DNA of 64,000 nt, taken from NCBI GenBank assembly GCA_964478165.1, contig CAYZGU010000011.1, positions 124,001 to 188,000 on the forward strand. The letters are read 5' to 3'. Shown here one piece after another: positions 18,908 to 28,170 of this stretch. The stretch's first letter is position 1. Each line of letters starts with the position of its first letter. The stretch comes from CAYZGU01 sp964478165 (GTDB lineage: Bacteria > Poribacteria > WGA-4E > JAJDTR01). Under the pieces are notes generated by a model, which worked only from the letters and a program-made list of their open reading frames with translations, did not search any database and was not told where the DNA came from. A program made the translations under genes and the position numbers.

Positions 18908-19495
18908 TCATTCTGCGGAAACCAGAGAAATTGTCACAATCTTATCGTTTGGCTCAATGCTGTCAATGACATCAAAACCCTTGACAACTTTTCCGAAGAT
19001 TGTGTGCGGTTCATCCGTTTCAAGTGAATCAAGGCAGATGTAGAATTCAGAAGCATGAGACTCCACACCATCTCCTGCCATCGCCACAGCACCCCTCTTA
19101 TACTCCCGGTTATTAGCTTCCAACGACATAGTTTCATTTAGCCGAACTGACCCCGCCTGAATCAGTTTCCCGGGCTCAACGCGATGAAAAGATTCACCAT
19201 CATAGAATTTCAACCTGACGTTCTTAGCGAAGTTTTTCGCCGTTTTAGGGGCTTCGTCCGCGTAAAACGCTATCTCGATATTCCCTTTGTCTGTTTGAAT
19301 AACAGCAGTAAGATCCCGAATCTCAACCTCTGGCCGCTTATTCTGCGGAGCGGATTGAACCCTAGATCTTCGTGCTATTGGTTTTGGTGACTCCTTGCGC
19401 TCTTGCGTGCAACCCGTCAAGAACGTGGTAACGCAAAACGAAATTAGAAACAGACAACCAATAGAGCCTAAACGCCTACTATTCATATTTAACAT
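18908..19495 (-). CDS. Lipoprotein cyclophilin-type peptidyl-prolyl isomerase (second copy)
   Basis: A 195-residue cyclophilin-like peptidyl-prolyl cis-trans isomerase predicted to act outside the inner membrane. The N-terminus is a lipoprotein signal ending in FLTGC. The domain follows at about residues 62-193, with FAKNVRLKFYDGESFHRV and IFGKVVKGFDVID as family motifs. Catalytic features are reduced: the usual FHR core is kept as SFHRV, while GSQFFI reads here as ASEFYI. The start (ATG 19495, or ATG 19486) overlaps the stop of the upstream isomerase by 17 bases, so the two are coupled tandem paralogues. Confidence 0.88.
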   Translation of the reverse strand: MLNMNSRRLGSIGCLFLISFCVTTFLTGCTQERKESPKPIARRSRVQSAPQNKRPEVEIRDLTAVIQTDKGNIEIAFYADEAPKTAKNFAKNVRLKFYDGESFHRVEPGKLIQAGSVRLNETMSLEANNREYKRGAVAMAGDGVESHASEFYICLDSLETDEPHTIFGKVVKGFDVIDSIEPNDKIVTISLVSAE

Positions 19496-20072
19496 ATTTT
19501 GACTTCGCCTCCAGTCGTACGGTTTGCATTATATCTCCTATCCTCAGTTTGTCAACGAACTCCATGCCTTGAACTACGCGGCCGAATGTTGTATATCGTC
19601 CATCTAGAAACGGTTGGGGTTGGAGACAAATATAAAATTGACTCCCCGCGGAATTGGGCACATCAGTGCGAGCCATTGCCACCGTCCCTCTTAGATGAGG
19701 ACGTTGGTTGTGATTCGTATACTCGTCAACAATGGTGTAGCCAGGACCGCCTGTGCCATTTCCTTCTGGATCGCCTCCTTGAATGATGCTTAGGTTGGAT
19801 GTATGCACTCTACGCCAAAAGGTCAATCCATCAAAAAAACGTTTCGCAACTAGTTTCTTAAAGTTATCCACTGTAACCGGGGCCGACTCGGGGTAGAACT
19901 CGATAACAAACTGTCCTTGCCCGGTTTTCACTACGACGACTTGTTCACGCGGTTCATCTCGCTGACCAATGGTCCGGCCCGGAACTTGGCCACCAGCACA
20001 GCCCATTGTGCTACTAATTCCCAGGAGGACTAGAAACACATTAACGATTTGTATTTGTTTCAACATCTGCAC
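19479..20072 (-). CDS. Lipoprotein cyclophilin-type peptidyl-prolyl isomerase (first copy)
   Basis: A 197-residue cyclophilin-type isomerase for folding of periplasmic or outer-membrane-bound proteins. The signal peptide ends in a lipobox-like STMGC. Family motifs include VDNFKKLVAKRFFDGLTFWR, GDPEGNGTGGPGYTI, GTVAMARTDVPNSAGSQFYI and TTFGRVVQGMEFVD, a canonical small bacterial cyclophilin. Unlike the second copy it keeps the GSQFYI core, so it is the more likely active enzyme. It is first in a two-gene unit; a GGAGACG sequence a few bases upstream of the ATG can serve as ribosome-binding site. Confidence 0.92.
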   Translation of the reverse strand: MQMLKQIQIVNVFLVLLGISSTMGCAGGQVPGRTIGQRDEPREQVVVVKTGQGQFVIEFYPESAPVTVDNFKKLVAKRFFDGLTFWRRVHTSNLSIIQGGDPEGNGTGGPGYTIVDEYTNHNQRPHLRGTVAMARTDVPNSAGSQFYICLQPQPFLDGRYTTFGRVVQGMEFVDKLRIGDIMQTVRLEAKSKYVKYE

Positions 20073-20243
20073 GTCTCCTTATTCCTTATGCCCACGGTCC
20101 TTCACTACATCTCAACATTTCATGTCTGCCTTAACATCCACGAAAGCACATTTAGATGACGGTGAATAACATGAGGATGTTTCTATAGATGCGTCAGGCT
20201 GTGTTTAAAACAATCTGGGAACCAACACAACGACCACTCTCCA

Positions 20244-20464
20244 TCAAAATCGGGAACACCTCCCGGGCCAAATATTCACCACTTCCCAAACTGGCATATC
20301 GAGCTCGCCAGAAAGGTTCGTAATCCTCACGGGCTGTGGCCCCGGCCCCTCGACGTCCCGGTCAAGCTCCTCTCGCAAAACCTCCACTTCCGCTGGACTC
20401 GAAATTTGTCTACAAGAAGAAAACCCTTTGCACGAAACACCTCCACTTGAGATTGATTGAGCAT
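20244..20464 (-). pseudogene. N-terminal remnant of a phytanoyl-CoA dioxygenase family gene
   Basis: ATG at 20464 opens MLNQSQVEVFRAKGFLLVDK, the common N-terminus of this family. After a one-base shift the frame continues as SPAEVEVLREELDRDVEG, then PQPVRITNLSG and PVWEVVNIWPG, exactly the order found in intact members, before a stop at 20244. The iron-binding HxD and distal His region is absent. Intact homologues are Fe(II)/2-oxoglutarate oxygenases of about 260-300 residues; only about 70 codons remain. Confidence 0.8.
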
Positions 20465-20860
20465 TGCGATCCGTTTCTCCGGATACTTAGCCCCCATAAT
20501 AGCACAGAATCCAAGTCGGAGCAAAGCGAAATCGCGCGTGGACAGAGAATGGCACATCAGATTAGCTTGACATTGAACTTTCTAACCAAGTACAATTAGC
20601 GGATTAGGAGTGTTTGGTATTTGGCCGGCATAGGGTTTTCATAATTTCACTCCCACTTATGCGTTTGTTACGTCCCCATGTCGAACCTGATCTTGTCGAT
20701 TCGTACGCGAGACTTGGGTATACGCAGAAGATTGGAAATGACAGCGCGACACGCTGGGTCTTCAAGAAGCCGCAGGCGAATCGAACGTCCGCGGCTTTTT
20801 TTCTGCCAGTAAAACCGAACAAATGACACCAAGATAAAGATTCACCGGAAGGATAAACAG
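20465..20860. other. Spacer upstream of trpS
   Basis: About 400 bases. A plus-strand frame at 20614-20826 (70 codons) contains a smooth stretch around VEPDLVDSYARLGYTQK but resembles nothing I know and lacks a good ribosome-binding site. A terminator-like hairpin is at 20767-20802. Confidence 0.4.
20767..20802 (+). terminator. Rho-independent terminator-like hairpin in front of trpS
   Basis: AAGCCGC at 20767-20773 pairs with GCGGCTT at 20791-20797 and is followed by a run of seven T. The 17-base loop is long. It ends 58 bases before the trpS start, so it either ends an upstream short transcript or could act as a leader attenuator. Confidence 0.6.
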
Positions 20861-21889
20861 ATGGAGAAAATCGCTCTAACGGGAATTAAACCGACGGGGC
20901 CACCACATATCGGGAACTATCTTGGCATGATTAAACCCGCGTTGGAACTAGCACAGGATTTTCAGGGGCTCTATTTCTTGGCGGATTATCATGCGCTGAC
21001 CACAGTCAAAGAGCGAGACCAATTAATCCAGTTGACTTATGAAGTTGCGGCCGCGTGGATAGCATTAGGCCTAGATCCAGACAAAGTCATCTTCTATCGC
21101 CAATCAGATGTAACAGAAGTATTTGAATTGGCATGGATTCTAGATTGTTTTACTTCCAAAGGCCTGCTCAATCGCGCCCATGCCTACAAGGCCTTAGTAG
21201 AGGAAAACCGTGAAGCTGGACGAGACCCTGATAAGCGGATTAACATGGGACTATACAGCTACCCAGTACTCATGGCAGCAGATATCTTACTCTTCGGCAG
21301 CCATGTTGTGCCTGTAGGACTAGATCAGAAACAACATCTTGAAATGACACGAGACATTGCCATGGCATTTAACAAGAATTACGGAGATATCTTGACACTC
21401 CCAGAAGCATCAATCAAGAATGAAGTTATGACAATCCCAGGGATTGATGGTCGTAAGATGAGTGCAAGTTACGGCAATACAATTCCGGTTTTTGTGTCAC
21501 CAAAAGAGTTACGGAAACGGATAATGAAAATTACCACTGATTCCAAGCGCCCCGAAGACCCTAAAAACCCCGAAGATTGCAACGTCTTTGCCATCTATCG
21601 TTACTTTGCCGATCCTAACGCAGTCGAAGCGACACGAAAGCACTATCTTCAGGGTGGTCTGGCATATGGTAAGCTTAAGGATGAATTGTTCAATCTGCTT
21701 GACACCACGTTTGGTGATGCACGCCAAAGATATGACGATTTGATGAGCAATCGGACTCAACTCGATCGCATTCTTATGGAAGGCGCTGAAAAAGCCTGCG
21801 CCATTGCCATACCCATGATGGAAAAGGTCCGTCAGGCAATTGGTATAACTAAAGTAAGCAGCACGAAACCTTCATCGCGTATCATTTAA
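20861..21889 (+). CDS. trpS: Tryptophanyl-tRNA synthetase
   Basis: Class I aminoacyl-tRNA synthetase charging tRNA-Trp. The HIGH motif is PHIGN at residues 15-19 and the KMSKS motif is KMSAS at 199-203, preceded by GIDGR. The dimer and Trp-binding region includes PVLMAADILLFGSHVVPVG (135-153). The 342-residue length is usual for the bacterial enzyme. AAGGATAAACAG upstream of ATG provides a ribosome-binding site. The following ABC permease starts 59 bases later on the same strand, so they may share a transcript although no functional link is known. Confidence 0.97.
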   Translation: MEKIALTGIKPTGPPHIGNYLGMIKPALELAQDFQGLYFLADYHALTTVKERDQLIQLTYEVAAAWIALGLDPDKVIFYRQSDVTEVFELAWILDCFTSKGLLNRAHAYKALVEENREAGRDPDKRINMGLYSYPVLMAADILLFGSHVVPVGLDQKQHLEMTRDIAMAFNKNYGDILTLPEASIKNEVMTIPGIDGRKMSASYGNTIPVFVSPKELRKRIMKITTDSKRPEDPKNPEDCNVFAIYRYFADPNAVEATRKHYLQGGLAYGKLKDELFNLLDTTFGDARQRYDDLMSNRTQLDRILMEGAEKACAIAIPMMEKVRQAIGITKVSSTKPSSRII

Positions 21890-21948
21890 GGCAGAATCCC
21901 GCAGATTCAAACGCCCAGACCAAAAAATCCAAAACGAACAGGGAAAAC

Positions 21949-22725
21949 ATGATTGACTTAATAGCCAAGGATCTTCGTATCTGCGCCGGCCAACGAAAGT
22001 TCAGGTTAATGCAGTTTGTAGCGGTCGGAGTGCTATCACTCATGATGCTTTGCGTCGCGTTTGAGTTATTAGCATACGCCCAAAGGGGTGCCTATATTGA
22101 TGTTGGTTATGGCCTTTACTCTATCTTAGTGATTACCCTCTTGGTTGTTCTGCTATGTTTCGCGGTCCCGCTCCAAGCAGTCGAGATGATACAAATCGAA
22201 AAGGAAAGCTCCAATTTTGACCTACTTAGGCTAACGCCTTTCAGCGCTCGTCGCATTGTCGCCGGTAAATTCTTCGCCGCCACCATTGCCGCATTTTGGA
22301 CCATCTGGCTGGCTGTTCCGCTGTTTTGGCTCTCGCTTTATACCGGTGGTCTGACCATCAATAAAATTCTAATCTGCACGCTAGTGATTCTCGCCAGTAT
22401 CTCGTTCTTTTCTATGATAGGTACTTGCTTCGCGCTTTTTTACGACGCCGATCGCGCAAGAACACGCAGCTATGGAACAATTCTACTCATCACCCTCCTA
22501 CCGCTCGCTCTGTCCCAGATACTAACAATGGGCGACGCGCTTTTGAACATGTTCCGCATTCTTAGCCCCTTATGCGTGCTCCTCTCCATCATTAAATCCA
22601 ATCCGGATGCGGTTTTCGTGAGCATTCCTGCGTGGGCATGGATGGTATGCCTCTACCTAATCCTTTCTGGTCTGATATTTTGCCTAGGAACAGAATGGGG
22701 ACCTGAGGTCAATGCAAATTCCTAA
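21949..22725 (+). CDS. ABC-2 type transporter permease, orphan
   Basis: A 258-residue integral membrane protein with about six hydrophobic segments. A cytoplasmic coupling-type helix region EKESSNFDLLRLTPFSARRIVAGKF (quoted core: FDLLRLTPFSARRIVAGKF) lies between segments 2 and 3, and is typical of ABC-2 permeases that partner with a separate ATPase. No ATP-binding subunit is in the window, which is unusual for this class, so the partner must be encoded elsewhere. The substrate cannot be predicted. It follows trpS closely. Confidence 0.7.
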   Translation: MIDLIAKDLRICAGQRKFRLMQFVAVGVLSLMMLCVAFELLAYAQRGAYIDVGYGLYSILVITLLVVLLCFAVPLQAVEMIQIEKESSNFDLLRLTPFSARRIVAGKFFAATIAAFWTIWLAVPLFWLSLYTGGLTINKILICTLVILASISFFSMIGTCFALFYDADRARTRSYGTILLITLLPLALSQILTMGDALLNMFRILSPLCVLLSIIKSNPDAVFVSIPAWAWMVCLYLILSGLIFCLGTEWGPEVNANS

Positions 22726-23592
22726 CGACGTCGAATCACCCCGATTATATCGCTTTCCTCCTGTCGCCTTCCCAATGCTACAATCCAAGGAACGGATTGT
22801 CATTTACCTTCACAGCATCAACTGCTATCCTATGAAAAATGCTGTTCAAAGAACGATACAGGTCGCTCAGTAACCACTAGAGAGAGCGGGAAAACATAAA
22901 GCGCTGACCCACTTTATTTATGTGCAGTATTCTATCATTGGACCCTCACCGATAATCACGCTACCCAGTAGGGACGAAGTTTCAGGTGGTATAGAGTTCA
23001 TCACCACATCCGCTATGATTTAAATTCGCACCACACCTAATTAAAGATTCCACAGTCACCTGTGCTTCACCCCAAACAGCTTTTCACAACCCCACTCGTC
23101 TCCTGATATAGGCCTCTGAACGCGAGATGAACCTGCATCATCAAAGGCAGAACCGTCTGCCACCCAGCGGCAACTACAATACCTACCAACTTTAGTTCTC
23201 ATAAGCTAGTATTTCGTTGCAAACCCCCGTAGACCAACAACTACAAGAATGGGCTTCATTCAATCACGCCACCGGTAAACCCAGACTGCCTACATGAGAT
23301 GTCCAGATGTTGAAATGATTATCAAACGCGAGCGCACGCATGGAATGCATTAAATTGCACGACAATGTTCACAATCAGTTCTTGGAAAGGCTTGCAATCA
23401 CTGGACAAGAGGAGTATAATACTGCAACATTTTCATCAGAACCGAGACAACTCAGCGTGAATCTCAGCGTAACGGCCAAGGTCAACATACTGAAAATCAT
23501 AGAATCACGCGGAACGCCCATGGCTACCAACCTAAAGCTGTAAACCCAGTTACTCTCACATCTGAACTTTCTCACAGTTAACGAACGAAATT
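22726..23592. other. Spacer with the promoter of the porin gene
   Basis: About 870 bases without a recognised gene. The last part holds a near-consensus promoter at 23392-23420. A 67-codon plus-strand frame at 23340-23543 overlaps that promoter and is regarded as spurious. Confidence 0.5.
23392..23420 (+). promoter_or_regulatory. Sigma70-like promoter of the porin gene
   Basis: TTGCAA at 23392-23397 and a perfect TATAAT at 23415-23420 are separated by 17 bases. Transcription would start near 23427, leaving a leader of about 165 bases before the porin ATG at 23593. Confidence 0.65.
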
Positions 23593-24834
23593 ATGGCATA
23601 CCACATACTGTTCACGATGGTGTTTATCCTGTTTGCCTTAGCACCTAAGGCCCAACCCACCGATACTAAGGTGCAAATATCCGGTCAGTTCCGATCTCGT
23701 GGCGAGTACGATGACACCGACTTCAACAAAGCCACTCCCGCCCATCGAAGCACCTTCTTGCGCTTGCGTCTCAACGCAGCTTTTGAACCAGCGGATAACG
23801 TCTCGACATTTGTACAGCTACAAGATTCCCGAATCTACGGCTCAGAACCAAATACATTCGCAAACGTTCGGAACGCAGACCTTCATCAGATTCATCTACA
23901 AGTAGAAGAGTTTCTACACAAGAGTTTGACACTCAAGATGGGGCGGATGGAATTGGCTTATGCGGCCGAGCGATTGGTCGGTGTAGTTGACTGGCACAAT
24001 GTTGGACGCGCTTTTGACGGTACGCTGCTTCGCTACAAATCCAGAGATACCCTGCTGGTTGATTTCTTCGGAACCAAGATTGTCCAGCGTGCAAACCTAG
24101 AAAACCCGGACGACACCGGCTTCTATTTTACGGGATTCTATGCCACTCATCAACCCAAACAGACTTCCCGGGTCGATTTATACGTTCTCGGTGAATGGAA
24201 CCGCCGTCAAACAACAAATGGGCGAGACCATCTCCAACGCCTCACTATCGGCACATACGATCGAGGTGTGATTAATTCCTTTGACTATGAGATGGAGGCT
24301 GCCGTTCAATTCGGAACACGTGTAAATCCCAAAACTGGAAAGCGTCAAGATGTAGCCGCGCACATGTTAACGGGTACCATCGGTTATACCATCGACAACG
24401 CGCATAAACCCCGCATCGCACTTGGCTATGATTATTTGTCCGGCGCCAAACTCGGACATGAAGATCACAAAGCCTTCGATACCCCTTTCGCGTCGAACCA
24501 CAAGTTGTATGGATTCATGGATTACTTTGTGAATATTCCGGTCCATACACAAGATGCAGGGCTACAAGATTTGATAGTAAAGCTTCAAATCTCGCCACAC
24601 GCAAAATTTACCCTTAAAGCGGACGTGCACCAATTCCGAACCGCAACAAAAATCATGGCTAAGGATAACTACGGGAAAGAAATCGATGTCACAGGACTAT
24701 ATCACTACCGCGAATCCATTAATTTTTCTCTCGGCGTCTCAATGTTTCTCCCCAGCGACTTAATGGAAGCAAAGTTCGAGGGTAATAGCGATCCAGCATT
24801 TTGGGCATATCTCATGACGATGGCAAATTTCTAA
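23593..24834 (+). CDS. Alginate-export-like outer-membrane porin
   Basis: A 413-residue outer-membrane beta-barrel resembling the alginate export (AlgE-like) family. A signal peptide occupies about residues 1-21 (hydrophobic FTMVFILFAL then APKAQ). The mature part begins with VQISGQFRSRGEYDD, followed by alternating strands such as FLRLRLNAAFEPADNVSTFV and LTLKMGRMELAYAAERLVG, a pattern seen in that family. The chain ends in Phe (MANF), the usual barrel-assembly C-terminus. Function is likely passive passage of an anionic or organic solute; substrate unknown. It has its own promoter and is followed by a decayed gene fragment. Confidence 0.75.
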   Translation: MAYHILFTMVFILFALAPKAQPTDTKVQISGQFRSRGEYDDTDFNKATPAHRSTFLRLRLNAAFEPADNVSTFVQLQDSRIYGSEPNTFANVRNADLHQIHLQVEEFLHKSLTLKMGRMELAYAAERLVGVVDWHNVGRAFDGTLLRYKSRDTLLVDFFGTKIVQRANLENPDDTGFYFTGFYATHQPKQTSRVDLYVLGEWNRRQTTNGRDHLQRLTIGTYDRGVINSFDYEMEAAVQFGTRVNPKTGKRQDVAAHMLTGTIGYTIDNAHKPRIALGYDYLSGAKLGHEDHKAFDTPFASNHKLYGFMDYFVNIPVHTQDAGLQDLIVKLQISPHAKFTLKADVHQFRTATKIMAKDNYGKEIDVTGLYHYRESINFSLGVSMFLPSDLMEAKFEGNSDPAFWAYLMTMANF

Positions 24835-24840
24835 CACTAG

Positions 24841-25171
24841 CTTTCATTCATACATTACCGAACTCAAAGCAGCCGAGCCCGCCGCGGGCCAGCTCAGTGC
24901 CGTGCGACTACTCGAAAACAGGACGTGAAACGGTTACCACCAAATTATCCGCGGTCATCACAGTAGTAAAGAGATTAACGAACCACGTTACCCTCGCTTC
25001 ATCGGCGATCTACGAATTAAATCCAGTGAAATTGGTCCATCAAGATCCGAAGCAAAATGGGAGATTGACTCACCGGCCACGCGTGAGACAAAGGTTGAAA
25101 TCATTGACAGATTACCCGTTGAAGCCGCCCAAATTTTGCTCGGCAAATTCCTGGCGGAGAAAATTGTATAG
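24841..25171 (+). pseudogene. Unassigned C-terminal gene fragment with an internal stop
   Basis: A frame with a TGA at 24926-24928 reads before it as ELKAAEPAAGQLSAVRLLEN and after it as GYHQIIRGHHSSKEINEPRY, PRFIGDLRIKSSEIG and VEAAQILLGKFLAEKIV, stopping at 25171. The composition is clearly protein-like, no start codon precedes it, and it abuts the porin stop. I cannot name the family. It reads as the C-terminal remnant of a deleted gene. Confidence 0.5.
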
Positions 25172-25214
25172 ACGGCACACATGAATTACGTCGTTCATAT
25201 TCGAGAGGTCACGT

Positions 25215-26624
25215 ATGGGTCATGTAACAATCATTGGGGGCGGAATTGCGGGACTGGCAACCGCCTTTTACCTTCAGCAGAAGTCTCGGGAAAAAGGCAA
25301 CGAGCTACAATACACGATAATCGAGAGCGCACCGGATTTCGGCGGCAAGATTGTCACGGAGAACGTAAGTGGGTTCACCATTGAAGGTGGTCCAGACCTC
25401 ATGCTGACCCAAAAACCATGGGGAATTCAGCTGTGCCGAGATTTGGGACTGACAGACCAGCTCATCTCTACGAATGACAATCACCGACACACTTTCTTGG
25501 TTCAACGGGGAAACCTCGTACCTTTCCCAAATGACTTTACCCTCTTACCTACCCGATTAATGTCGCTTGTTCGATCTCCTATGTTTTCTGTCCGGGGTAA
25601 GCTCCGAATCGGGATGGATCTCGTTATTCCGCCTCGTAGGCAAACCGGAGATGAAAGTCTGGCCAATTTTGTACGTCGCAGGTTCGGAGCTGAAGCAGTA
25701 GAAAAAATCGGTGGTCCACTCCTCGCAGCGATTCATCACGCAGATCCAGAAAAGCTGAGTCTTTTGAGCACTTTTCCTCGATTTGCGGTGATGGAACAAC
25801 AACATGGAAGCCTCATCCGAGCAATGCGCGCGCAAAAGAGAACGCCGCCATCAAATCGGAGATCTCCAGTGATGTTTAACAGTTTAAGATCCGGGCTCGG
25901 CGAGATGGTGCGCGCATTGGTAGAACAGCTGAGAGGAGATCTGGTCACGGGGCAGCCCGTGACCAGATTACGTCCTTCCAAGACGGGTTGTGAGGTGGAA
26001 TTCGGCAAAGACAAGTTACACACTAACGCAGTGGTCTTGGCAGTCCCTGCGTATGCGGCAGCCAAGTTGGTAATGCCCTTTGCGGCGGAGCTTGCAAACA
26101 AGCTGAATATGATACGATACGTATCTACAGGGACTGTGTCCTTGGGATATCGAAAAGCAGATGTAACCAAATGGCACGACTTGAACGGTTTTGGATTTTT
26201 AGTTCCCAGATCGGAAGGACGCCGAATTTCTGGATGCACCTGGTCATCGTCAAAACTGCGCTTCCGCGCGCCAGACGACCGCGTTTTAATGCGCGCCTTC
26301 ATTGGCGGTCCGGGACAAGAAGAGATGATTGGCTGGGACGATGATACTTTGATCCGTACCGTACAGAATGAGATTAACGGCATTATGGGAGTATCCGCTG
26401 AACCAACCATCAAGCGAATATACCGATGGCCGCGTGGAACCGCACAATATGATGTTGGACATCTAGATCGAATCGCCGAGGTTGAGACATTGGCAGATCA
26501 AGTGCCGGGGCTATACCTAAATGGTAGTGCCTATCGGGGAACAGGTATTCCCAACTGCGTAAAAAGTGCAATAGATACAGTGAGCCGAATTCTCAGCCAA
26601 GAGTTCCCATCAGGAGGAAAATAA
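25215..26624 (+). CDS. hemG: Protoporphyrinogen oxidase
   Basis: An oxygen-dependent FAD enzyme (HemG/HemY class) that converts protoporphyrinogen IX to protoporphyrin IX in heme synthesis. The 469-residue protein starts with the dinucleotide-binding motif GGGIAGLATAFYL (residues 6-18), then GGKIVTENVSGFTIEGGPDLM, and ends with the second FAD motif LYLNGSAYRGTGIPNCVKS. The length is normal for the class. Ribosome-binding GAGAGGT precedes the ATG. It was probably followed by a translationally coupled etfA (stop/start TAATG), now broken. The original operon logic is unclear. Confidence 0.92.
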   Translation: MGHVTIIGGGIAGLATAFYLQQKSREKGNELQYTIIESAPDFGGKIVTENVSGFTIEGGPDLMLTQKPWGIQLCRDLGLTDQLISTNDNHRHTFLVQRGNLVPFPNDFTLLPTRLMSLVRSPMFSVRGKLRIGMDLVIPPRRQTGDESLANFVRRRFGAEAVEKIGGPLLAAIHHADPEKLSLLSTFPRFAVMEQQHGSLIRAMRAQKRTPPSNRRSPVMFNSLRSGLGEMVRALVEQLRGDLVTGQPVTRLRPSKTGCEVEFGKDKLHTNAVVLAVPAYAAAKLVMPFAAELANKLNMIRYVSTGTVSLGYRKADVTKWHDLNGFGFLVPRSEGRRISGCTWSSSKLRFRAPDDRVLMRAFIGGPGQEEMIGWDDDTLIRTVQNEINGIMGVSAEPTIKRIYRWPRGTAQYDVGHLDRIAEVETLADQVPGLYLNGSAYRGTGIPNCVKSAIDTVSRILSQEFPSGGK

Positions 26625-27586
26625 TGCGCCACACGATGTGTTCGTCTGTGTTGAACAACGCGCCGGCATAGTACATAGTAGATACGATTGCCAAAGAAGC
26701 TTTGGCTGCACCGCAAACGATGTCAGAAAGTCTAGAGGGCGATCTTGTTGCAATCGTTCTCGGCGACAATGTCGGACAAGCGGCTGAACAAGTAATCCCG
26801 CCTGACGCGGACAATACATTTGTCGCGAATGATGAGACATTACAAAATTTCCGTCTTGAGTCCTGTGCTTCCATGATTACGCAATGGGCGCAGGCCTATG
26901 AGCTAGTAACGCTGGCCTAGAATTGTCTGCCTATGTAGAGCAAAATTCGGTGTGGACCTAGCTGCGGATTACGTCGATGTATAGGTCGTAAATGGTCTAC
27001 TAATTGCCACACGTGCAGACCTCATCGGAAACTCAACAGCAATTGGCACTTTTCCTGACAAATACCCAACAATGGTTACGACTCGCCGACGTGCCTTTCC
27101 CCTTCCCCAGATGAACACGAACCGAGTTGGCAAACTACAGACCGTTGCCGCGGTACTAACCGAGTCTGATATCCCGACAAAAATAGGTAGCTTTGAAACC
27201 GTCGACCGAGAAATCACCTTGACGGATGCTAGAATTCTCGTTTCTAGCGGACGCAGCGTGGATGGTACAGAAGGCTTTGGTACAAGACAAGCACTAGCTG
27301 ACACACTAGACGGCGGGATGCGGAGCAGCAGTGGACTTGGGGGATACCATGCGCCGCCACATGGGCCAAATAAGCAAAACTCTTCAGCCAGATTTTTACA
27401 TTACTTGCGGAATTTCTGCGGCTATCCAGTCTTACTCGAATGAAAACATCGCGAGTGATTGTTGCGATTAACGAGGACACTCACGCGCCAATGCTCAAAC
27501 ATGCCCATTACGGCATCGTAGGAGATCTATTCCAATGTGCCCTACTGACTGAGAAGGTTAGGAGACGATCGGCTACGGACCTTTAG
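26624..27586 (+). pseudogene. etfA: Full-length but broken electron transfer flavoprotein alpha subunit
   Basis: The 963-bp stretch covers a normal-length EtfA (321 codons) but needs at least four frame changes and contains an in-frame TAG. In order it gives HDVFVCVEQRAGIVH, then VAIVLGDNVGQAAEQVI, KFGVDLAADYVDV, then stop, VVNGLLIATRA, PTMVTTRRRAFPLP, DARILVSSGRSVDGTEGF, TLQPDFYITCGISAAIQ and finally RVIVAINEDTHAPM, LKHAHYGIVGDLF. These are the family pieces, including the FAD-binding C-terminal region. The ATG overlaps the hemG stop (TAATG) after a GGAGG site, showing earlier coupling. No etfB is in the window. Confidence 0.9.
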
Positions 27587-28170
27587 ATTCCATCTCTTCA
27601 ACGCGTCAACCCCCACTCTACTTCGTGGAGAGATCTAAGGCGCCCACTGGGCTAGCTTCTGATGTTTTTCAACTCCTACCCCCTTCTGAATTTTGAAGAA
27701 TCCTAACCGAATGACCTGACTAGTTGGCGGTAAATTACCACAAAATCCGAAAAATAAAATGAAGCCACAGCCTGCCTTTGGTTAGCTGAGGTGTATGCGA
27801 TGTTAAATACCCGCCGATGCTAGGTAGTTCTTTTCAAAACGGGCATTTAACCACAATTAATCGACTTTTGAGGTTCAGTATAGACTCGCTCCTCCACAAG
27901 CCACATCACCGCGCGCGCTACAGAACTCACCGACCTCATATTTTGCTAATGAGCCGTGACTTCGTTCCCACGGAACTTTTTAGGGAATTGCTTCAATCTA
28001 TAGACGTCTACCGCACACGGAATTGCGTTGTCATTGTCTTCATGAAACATGCCTCCAAACCATCAAGCACAGCATTAGCTTCAGTCCTGGGAGCGTCCAA
28101 TCCTTCATCAGTAGATATCTCTGACCATTTGTTCTGACGAGATTCTGGAACATAAACTCGTTGCTTCTAT
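27587..28170. other. Spacer with a possible minus-strand remnant
   Basis: About 580 bases. On the minus strand near 28140-27980 two frames carry EANAVLDGLEACFM and NAIPCAVDVYRLKQFP, which together resemble the end of a Gfo/Idh-type oxidoreductase, interrupted by a frame change. Too short to assign firmly. Nothing else seen. Confidence 0.3.

Noticed and set aside
20680..20810. tRNA or T-box upstream of trpS
   Set aside because: The TTCGAT stretch on the minus strand lacks paired T-arm and acceptor stems, and no T-box core motif is present.
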